Part shown: positions 5,796 to 10,231 of the stretch, piece after piece
Numbering within the stretch: the first letter of the stretch is position 1
Layout of the letters: each line of letters opens with the position of its first letter
Assembly (NCBI GenBank): GCA_946633275.1
Contig: CAMPAT010000010.1
Location: 1-10,231, forward strand
DNA length: 10,231 nt
Direction of reading: 5' to 3'
From: an uncultured Clostridia bacterium
Lineage (GTDB): Bacteria > Bacillota > Clostridia > Oscillospirales > Acutalibacteraceae
Position numbers and translations under genes: made by a program
The notes under the pieces: generated by a model
What the model was told of the DNA's origin: nothing
Seen by the model: only the letters and a program-made list of their open reading frames with translations
The model's database searches: none

Positions 5796-5821
5796 TCATA
5801 TGATTCATATGAGTCATATGA
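5796..5821. promoter_or_regulatory. Triple TCATATGA operator, likely bound by the ArsR/SmtB repressor
   Basis: The 8-bp palindrome TCATATGA occurs three times, at 5796-5803, 5805-5812 and 5814-5821, each 9 nt from the last. ArsR/SmtB-family operators are built from ATATGA/TCATAT-like half-sites, and this array covers the predicted transcription start, upstream of the family member at 5847. Autoregulation released by zinc is the expected mode; this is inference. Confidence 0.75.
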
Positions 5822-5846
5822 GCGAAACTTGCAAGTGAGGTGCATT

Positions 5847-6128
5847 ATGTTAGACGAAGAAATCTACGATATGGCGGAGCTTTTTAAGATGTTTTCCGAC
5901 CCTACGAGAATTAAAATATTGCTTACCCTTTCTGAAAGCGAGCTGAATGTTACGCAGATTGTTGAAAGAATCGGTGCGACTCAGACGGCTGTATCACATC
6001 AGCTGCGCGCGCTTAAGCAGAATCATCTTGTAAAATGCCGCAGAGACGGCAAAAAAATGATATATTCTCTTGCCGACGACCATGTTGAGACGATTATCAA
6101 TATGGCGATTGAGCATATTGAGGAGTGA
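5847..6128 (+). CDS. ArsR/SmtB-family metal-responsive repressor, zinc (alpha-5) site
   Basis: 93-residue winged-helix repressor. The helix-turn-helix is at about 34-57 (ELNVTQIVERIGATQTAVSH, then QLRALKQ) and the wing at about 62-75 (KCRRDGKKMIYSL). The C-terminal helix carries D77, H79, H90 and E93 in exactly the spacing of the SmtB alpha-5 zinc site (D104, H106, H117, E120). The Cys-x-Cys of the alpha-3N cadmium/lead/arsenic site is replaced by N-V-T, so zinc is the expected signal. In the family, metal binding releases the protein from DNA. The start at 5847 is preferred over a TTG at 5829 because GTGAGG sits seven bases upstream. It is the first gene of a tight operon; the pump-derived membrane protein begins five bases after its stop. 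It probably binds the triple palindrome in its own promoter. Confidence 0.93.
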   Translation: MLDEEIYDMAELFKMFSDPTRIKILLTLSESELNVTQIVERIGATQTAVSHQLRALKQNHLVKCRRDGKKMIYSLADDHVETIINMAIEHIEE

Positions 6129-6133
6129 TACAT

Positions 6134-7096
6134 ATGGCACACGAACATACACACGAACATGAGCATTCTCACGACCATTCCCATAATCACGAGAATTTTG
6201 ACGCCGTAAAGCGCCAGGAGCTTGCGAAGATTATAATTTCCGCCTTTTTTCTTTTCGCAGGTATTATTATTGACGAGCATACGGCGCTCCCCGAGTACTT
6301 ACATTTAATATGTTTTTGCATTTCGTATATTACAGTAGGCTTCGGCGTAGTAAGAAATGCGATTGAGGACATTATCAGCGGCAGCTTTTTTAACGAGTGC
6401 CTGATGATTACGATTGCGTCGCTCGGCGCGCTTGTAATCAAGGAATTTGACGAGGGCTGCTCAGTTATGCTGCTTTACGCTGTAGGCGAGTATATTCATG
6501 GTCTTGCTCTGTCAAAAAGCAAAAAGCAGATTCGCGAAATTGAAGCTCACGAGCATGGCGCGCACGTCCACGAAACGGGTGAAACGGAGAGCTATATCGC
6601 GCGTTTTGCAAAATTCTATACTCCGATTATCTGCGCACTTGCGCTTCTTGTAATTGTAATTCCGCCGCTATTTATGCACGGCGAATGGAAGGAATGGGTT
6701 TACCGCGGACTTTCCGTTCTCGTTATCGGCTGCCCGTGCGCAATTGTGATTTCAGTTCCGCTTTCGTTCTCATGCGCGATTGATTCCTGCACACGCAAGG
6801 GTATTTATATTTACCATTCAAACGCGCTTGAAAAGCTGCACAAAAACGGCGACGGAGAAGGAATTATCGTCCCTGACAAAAACGAGTACGGGATTGATTT
6901 TGCGAAAAAGGCGGCAAAAAAAGCCGTTAAAATCGCCCGTGAAAATATAGTAATAGCGCTCGGTGTAAAGGCGGTTGTTTTCATCCTCGCGGTATTTCTT
7001 GAAAAAGGAATTCCGATGTGGCTTGCCGCATTTTCCGACGTCGGAATTGCAGGACTCGCAATTCTCAACTCACTTCGTTCACTCAGAATAAAATAA
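6134..7096 (+). CDS. P1B-ATPase (ZntA/CadA-type) membrane core lacking actuator, phosphorylation and ATP-binding domains
   Basis: 320 residues, about half of a ZntA/CadA zinc-cadmium pump. Residues 3-19 contain nine His alternating with Glu, Ser or Asp. Eight membrane helices follow in P1B order: about 30-46, 57-73, 85-103, 108-125, 162-180, 188-215, 271-289 and 295-314. The intramembrane ligands are kept: C200-P201-C202 in GCPCAIVIS, K279 in ALGVKA and D302 in AAFSDVG, followed by LNSLRSL. The soluble engine is missing. Between helices 4 and 5 there are only about 35 residues, with a His-rich linker (H139, H141, H144, H146), instead of the actuator domain. Between helices 6 and 7 about 55 residues replace the phosphorylation and nucleotide domains; there is no DKTGT. 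Flanking family segments (ARFAKFYTPI; NALEKL) align well, so the excisions look clean and in frame. ATG 6134 has GAGGAG eight bases upstream; an earlier GTG at 6125 is less likely. Possible roles: metal channel, carrier, zinc buffer, or sensor partner. ATP pumping is not possible on its own. Confidence 0.85.
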   Translation: MAHEHTHEHEHSHDHSHNHENFDAVKRQELAKIIISAFFLFAGIIIDEHTALPEYLHLICFCISYITVGFGVVRNAIEDIISGSFFNECLMITIASLGALVIKEFDEGCSVMLLYAVGEYIHGLALSKSKKQIREIEAHEHGAHVHETGETESYIARFAKFYTPIICALALLVIVIPPLFMHGEWKEWVYRGLSVLVIGCPCAIVISVPLSFSCAIDSCTRKGIYIYHSNALEKLHKNGDGEGIIVPDKNEYGIDFAKKAAKKAVKIARENIVIALGVKAVVFILAVFLEKGIPMWLAAFSDVGIAGLAILNSLRSLRIK

Positions 7097-7105
7097 GATT
7101 ATATT

Positions 7106-7828
7106 ATGCAAAAATTATTTTTAGATTATACGCCTGAAAACAGAATAATCCTTGACGGCGAGCAGGCGCGTCATATTGCAAAATCGCTGAGGATGAGAGT
7201 AGGCGATATGCTGACTGTGACTGACGGCAAGGGCAGCGACTTCGGTTGTCAGATTGACGAAATCGGGAAAAATACCGTTACTCTCACCGTCTGCTATAAG
7301 CAGGCGAGCGACAGCGAGCCGAGTTGCAAGGTTACGATTTATCAGGGCGTGCCGAAGGGCAGCAAGCTCGAGGATATTATTCAGAAATGCACCGAGCTCG
7401 GCGCAGTCAGAATTGTACCTACTCTTACGAAGCGCTGCGTGAGCCGCCCTGATGAAAAAGGCGCTCGCCGCAAGAACGAGCGTTACCGCAAAATCGCGCT
7501 CGAAGCCGCTCAGCAGAGCGGACGCGGAATTGTCCCGGAGATTTCGGAGCAGATGGCGCTTAAAGAGGCTGTGCAAAACGACGAGAGCGAGCTTAAAATC
7601 CTCTTTTACGAGGGTGGCGGCGAAAGACTGAAAAGCCTTGTGAGAAGCGACGTTCAGAGCGTTTCCGTCTACATCGGACCGGAGGGCGGATTTGACGAAG
7701 CGGAGGTTGAGCTTCTTCGCGAAAACGGCGCGCAGGTTGCAACTCTCGGCAGGCGTATTCTCCGCACCCAGACGGCGCCTGTTGCGGCGCTCAGCGCGAT
7801 AATGCTGCTTACAGATAATATGAATTAA
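7106..7828 (+). CDS. rsmE: 16S rRNA (uracil-1498-N3)-methyltransferase
   Basis: 240 residues, normal for RsmE, which methylates U1498 of 16S rRNA in the assembled 30S subunit using S-adenosylmethionine. An N-terminal PUA-like domain (about 1-70, with HIAKSLRMRVGD) precedes a SPOUT domain with a deep knot. Visible motifs are KLEDIIQKCTELGAVRIVPT (87-106), KIALEAAQQSGR (129-140), YIGPEGGFDEAEVELL (189-204) and LGRRILRTQTAP (214-225). The last motif usually reads LRTETA or LRAETA; here Gln replaces Glu, a small departure. No good ribosome binding site precedes ATG 7106, which follows the pump-like gene by nine bases, so translation is probably coupled. It is third gene of the operon; in other genomes rsmE is usually near prmA or dnaJ, so this placement is unusual. 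Confidence 0.96.
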   Translation: MQKLFLDYTPENRIILDGEQARHIAKSLRMRVGDMLTVTDGKGSDFGCQIDEIGKNTVTLTVCYKQASDSEPSCKVTIYQGVPKGSKLEDIIQKCTELGAVRIVPTLTKRCVSRPDEKGARRKNERYRKIALEAAQQSGRGIVPEISEQMALKEAVQNDESELKILFYEGGGERLKSLVRSDVQSVSVYIGPEGGFDEAEVELLRENGAQVATLGRRILRTQTAPVAALSAIMLLTDNMN

Positions 7829-7839
7829 GGACATACATA

Positions 7840-9540
7840 ATGAAAACAGATAAATTTCATTTTTATTCGCTTCTTGCCGTTTTTACGCTGTTTCCTTTTT
7901 GCGTCGGCGGCTACTATACTTTTTATTGTGCTCTCGGCGGAATTGTGCTTGCGGCGCTTCTGCTTGTATCCGTATTCAGAACGAAGAAGCTGAATGTCAG
8001 CCTCGGCGTTTCTGCGGCGGTGCTCGCGCTCGTTGCAGTTTCGTATCTCGTCGTAAAATTCTGGGCGCTCGATAAAACTATGAGCCTTTACGGCTTTGTA
8101 AAATTTGTCGTTCCGCTCCTTTTTGCACTCAATTTGTGGCAGGTCGACGGCGACGACAGACCGAAGCTGCTTTACACGCTCCCGTTTTCGGCGGCGCTTA
8201 TGACGGTAATCAGCTTTGCGCTCGGTCATATTGACAGCCTTCACAGCAGATTTTATGACAATATGGGCGACTTGCACGGCTTTTTTGAATACGCAAACGG
8301 ATTTGCGATTTATCTTCTTGTCGCGGCTGTTATCGCCGTACTTAAGCCGAAAAAAGGCGCGGGGGCGATTGCGCTCGATACGGCATGCGCCGTAATTTGC
8401 GCTTTCGGAATATATCTTACTGATGCGCGAGCTGTTTATGTGCTCAGCGCAGGAATTATTGTGCTCGGCGCGCTCGCGTTTTCATACGGAAAATGCAAAA
8501 CGAAGAAGGCGAAGACAGTTTTTGTATCTTCTGCGGCGGCAGTTTTAGCTGTCTGCGCGGTAGTCTTGGCGGCAAGCGGACTCGGCGCAAAAGTCGCTCA
8601 CGCGGTACTGACGGACAGATCGGTTGTTGAGCGCGGACTCTTCTGGAAGGACGCGTTTATGTACGCGCTTCATCACCCGTTCGGCAAGGGAGAATATGCG
8701 TTTTATTACGTACAGAAGGAAATTCAGTCGGCTGCGTATTATGCGATTGACGTGCATAATGATTTTATCCAGATGGCTGTAGAAATCGGCTTTGTCCCTG
8801 CCGTTTTATTCGTCGCTATGCTCGTTAAGAGCTTCTTCAGCAAGAGCACAACTCTGCTTCATAAGCTTGTGTTAGCAGCAATTTCAACCCACGCATTTTT
8901 CGATTACGATTTGCAGTTTATCTCGATTTTCCTTGTGCTCGTTTTATGCCTCGATTTCGGCAGGGAAAAGGAAATTGAGATTAAAAGTAAACTCATTCCG
9001 TCGCTGATATGCATTGCGCTTGTCGTCCTTAATATAGTCACGGGGCTTGCGAGCTTTTATAACTATGTCGGCGACCAGAAAAAATCTGTTTATTATTATA
9101 AGAACACCTCGGCGCTCGTCGTGCTTATGCTCAGGACAAATTCGCAGCAGGAAGGATATGAGCTTGCGAGCGAGCTGCTTGACATAAACGATAATATTTT
9201 TGAGGCGAACAACGTTCTTTCTCGAATTTATGCCGCAAATCAGCGGTATGATGAAGCGATTAAGCAGATGGAGCTCGTTTTGAAAAAGAGTCCGCGCGAT
9301 ATGGAGTATTACGAGGAATATATCGACCTTTGTAAAACTGCGGCGGACTATTATGCCGCGGAGAAGGACGAGGATATGAAATCGGTATGCCTCGAAAAAA
9401 TCGCCGCCGTGCCCGAAACGCTCGACCGCCTCGAAAAAAATACGCCCGAAAAGGCGAAGAAGTACGGCAGGAAGCAAAGCTTCGAGATTGACGGCGAGCA
9501 TATGAAGCTTGTGCGCGAGGCGAAGGGCGTATTGCAATAA
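7840..9540 (+). CDS. O-antigen ligase/polymerase-like (Wzy/WaaL superfamily) membrane protein with TPR tail
   Basis: 566 residues. About 11-12 helices fill residues 8-410. Family features are FFEYANGFAIYLL (148-160), TDARAVYVL (194-202) with a conserved Arg, and the signature extracellular loop: R260, then ERGLFWKDAF (264-273), HHPFGKGEYAFYY (278-290) and VHNDFIQMAVEIG (305-317). The C-terminal soluble part (about 412-566) has at least one TPR-like repeat at about 447-490 (ANNVLSRIYAANQRYDEAIK), a fusion common in clostridial members. Such enzymes join or polymerise lipid-linked glycans; in a Gram-positive the likely substrate is a capsule or wall polysaccharide, but no glycan genes neighbour it. 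AAGGA at 7827-7831 precedes the ATG by eight bases and overlaps the rsmE stop region. It is last gene of the operon, ending in the terminator at 9588-9627. Confidence 0.88.
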   Translation: MKTDKFHFYSLLAVFTLFPFCVGGYYTFYCALGGIVLAALLLVSVFRTKKLNVSLGVSAAVLALVAVSYLVVKFWALDKTMSLYGFVKFVVPLLFALNLWQVDGDDRPKLLYTLPFSAALMTVISFALGHIDSLHSRFYDNMGDLHGFFEYANGFAIYLLVAAVIAVLKPKKGAGAIALDTACAVICAFGIYLTDARAVYVLSAGIIVLGALAFSYGKCKTKKAKTVFVSSAAAVLAVCAVVLAASGLGAKVAHAVLTDRSVVERGLFWKDAFMYALHHPFGKGEYAFYYVQKEIQSAAYYAIDVHNDFIQMAVEIGFVPAVLFVAMLVKSFFSKSTTLLHKLVLAAISTHAFFDYDLQFISIFLVLVLCLDFGREKEIEIKSKLIPSLICIALVVLNIVTGLASFYNYVGDQKKSVYYYKNTSALVVLMLRTNSQQEGYELASELLDINDNIFEANNVLSRIYAANQRYDEAIKQMELVLKKSPRDMEYYEEYIDLCKTAADYYAAEKDEDMKSVCLEKIAAVPETLDRLEKNTPEKAKKYGRKQSFEIDGEHMKLVREAKGVLQ

Positions 9541-9582
9541 AAAATGCCCGATATTTTGTAGAAAATAGACAAACACTTATTA

Positions 9583-9612
9583 TTGACAGCCACTTTATTT
9601 TTATATTATAAT
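9583..9612 (+). promoter_or_regulatory. Sigma-A promoter of the right-edge secreted protein gene, inside a terminator
   Basis: TTGACA (9583-9588) and TATAAT (9607-9612), 18 bp apart. The start point would fall near 9619, in the descending arm of the hairpin, so the new transcript would lack the ascending arm and escape termination. Confidence 0.75.
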
Positions 9613-9627
9613 ATAAGTGGCTTTTTT
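9588..9627 (+). terminator. Rho-independent terminator of the zinc-sensor operon
   Basis: AGCCACTT (9588-9595) and AAGTGGCT (9615-9622) form an 8-bp stem with an AT-rich, self-complementary 19-nt interior, followed by a run of T to 9627. It follows the last gene of the operon by 47 bases and overlaps the promoter at 9583-9612. Confidence 0.8.
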
Positions 9628-9654
9628 AATGCAAAAAATATAAAGGAGAGAACT

Positions 9655-10231
9655 ATGGAAAAGTCAACGACTAAATTTTTAGCTGTGTTGCTTAGCCTTG
9701 CACTTCTGTTTTCATTCCCGATTGCAGCAAACGCAAGTCCTGCAACATATGAGGAAACCTTTACGGGTACTTATACTCAGCCGCTTAAGGCTACTAACGT
9801 GCTCGTAAGCGGCAGCGAAGTAACTGTTACCGAATGGTATGGAGACCGTGTTAACATTGGCAAGAATACTTATTCGGTAAGACAAAACGAGTACGGTCTT
9901 AACAAAGACGGCAATATGATTAATGCGTCTCTGGATTCAAAGTACACGCTTTGGATGGCTCAGTACGGCGTTGCTTCAATCAGATTTGAGGCGCCCCACG
10001 ACGGAACTTATCAGTTCTATACGTCGCAGAACGAGGACTTTAAAGACCATAATGCAGATTACGTCAAAGTAACCGTTTGTACCGTGGAGAAGGACGAGCG
10101 GGATAAGGACTTTTATCGCAGCATTGCGAGAAGCAGCGCGTATAATTATGATGACGTAAAAGAAGACGCTTGCAGCAACTTCACGCTCGACACGGGCGAA
10201 GTCGTTTTCATCGCTGTTGCCCCTGATAATA
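9655..10231 (+). CDS. Secreted protein of unknown function, C-terminus off window
   Basis: Open to the right edge; 192 complete codons are visible. The ATG is preceded by AAAGGAGAG at 9642-9650, four bases upstream. The N-terminus is a clear signal peptide: MEKSTTKF, a leucine-rich core, and a likely cut after residue 27 (IAANA, then SP). No lipobox cysteine is present. The mature part looks beta-rich, with alternating hydrophobic and Thr/Ser/Tyr residues and a segment around residues 115-145 (FEAPHDGTYQFYTSQ, DYVKVTVC) reminiscent of the beta-sandwich domains that accompany secreted clostridial enzymes and adhesins. I do not recognise the family. Own strong promoter; not part of the upstream operon. 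Confidence 0.85.
   Translation, partial: MEKSTTKFLAVLLSLALLFSFPIAANASPATYEETFTGTYTQPLKATNVLVSGSEVTVTEWYGDRVNIGKNTYSVRQNEYGLNKDGNMINASLDSKYTLWMAQYGVASIRFEAPHDGTYQFYTSQNEDFKDHNADYVKVTVCTVEKDERDKDFYRSIARSSAYNYDDVKEDACSNFTLDTGEVVFIAVAPDN

Noticed and set aside
5796..5821. Three TCATATGA units considered as a CRISPR-like or satellite repeat
   Set aside because: The units are 8 bp with 1-bp spacers and sit exactly on a promoter start; an operator explains them better.
6575..6583. TGE at residues 148-150 of the pump-like protein, read as the actuator-domain catalytic motif
   Set aside because: The surrounding actuator domain is absent and the motif lies in a short His-rich linker directly before helix 5; it is most likely chance.
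6875..6883. Asp-Lys-Asn at residues 248-250 of the pump-like protein as a remnant of the DKTGT phosphorylation site
   Set aside because: The following TGT is missing and there is no P-domain fold around it, so no phosphorylation site can be claimed.
7121..7834. A 237-codon open frame antisense to rsmE
   Set aside because: It is an opposite-strand shadow of a clearly conserved gene; it has no ribosome site and an unnatural composition.
8944..9576. A 210-codon open frame antisense to the end of the ligase-like gene
   Set aside because: The sense frame carries family motifs and a TPR; the antisense protein resembles nothing and its start overlaps the terminator region.

Overview
The window looks like chromosomal DNA of a low-to-mid GC Firmicute, most likely a gut-type clostridium (Oscillospiraceae/Lachnospiraceae-like). 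This is inferred from the style of the sequence: strong AGGAGG-type ribosome binding sites, AT-rich sigma-A promoters, an ECF-type riboflavin transporter under an FMN riboswitch, secreted proteins with fibronectin-type repeats, and a YetF-type protein. There are no rRNA, tRNA, CRISPR, phage or IS genes. Ten protein genes are supported; two are cut by the window edges.

Left part (1-1690, minus strand): a partial membrane fusion protein of an exporter lies downstream of ribU, the riboflavin ECF S-component. ribU has a textbook promoter, FMN aptamer and intrinsic terminator upstream of it. A hairpin that is both terminator-like and covers the ribosome binding site separates the two genes.

Centre-left (1824-5186): a secreted FnIII-type protein on the plus strand has its best start at a non-canonical ATC codon and ends in a UUCG terminator. 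It converges on a minus-strand pair: a minimal cation diffusion facilitator without the usual C-terminal domain, then a membrane-anchored calcineurin-like phosphoesterase. A roughly 90-bp palindromic intergenic element sits between the convergent terminators.

Centre-right (5279-9627, plus strand): a shortened YetF/DUF421 protein precedes a tight four-gene operon. The operon starts at a near-perfect promoter followed by three 9-nt-spaced TCATATGA palindromes. It encodes an SmtB/CzrA-type zinc sensor, then the most unusual protein here. That protein keeps all eight membrane helices and the intramembrane metal ligands of a ZntA/CadA P1B-ATPase, but the actuator, phosphorylation and nucleotide-binding domains have been removed in frame and replaced by short linkers, one of them His-rich. 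rsmE and an O-antigen-ligase/polymerase-like membrane protein with a TPR tail follow with gaps of only 9 and 11 nt. The operon ends in a hairpin terminator that contains the promoter of the next gene, a partial secreted protein of unknown function.

The working model is a zinc-responsive operon whose effector is a pump-derived membrane protein with no ATP-driven engine. It sits close to a second metal transporter (the CDF). The role of the engine-less pump is unknown.
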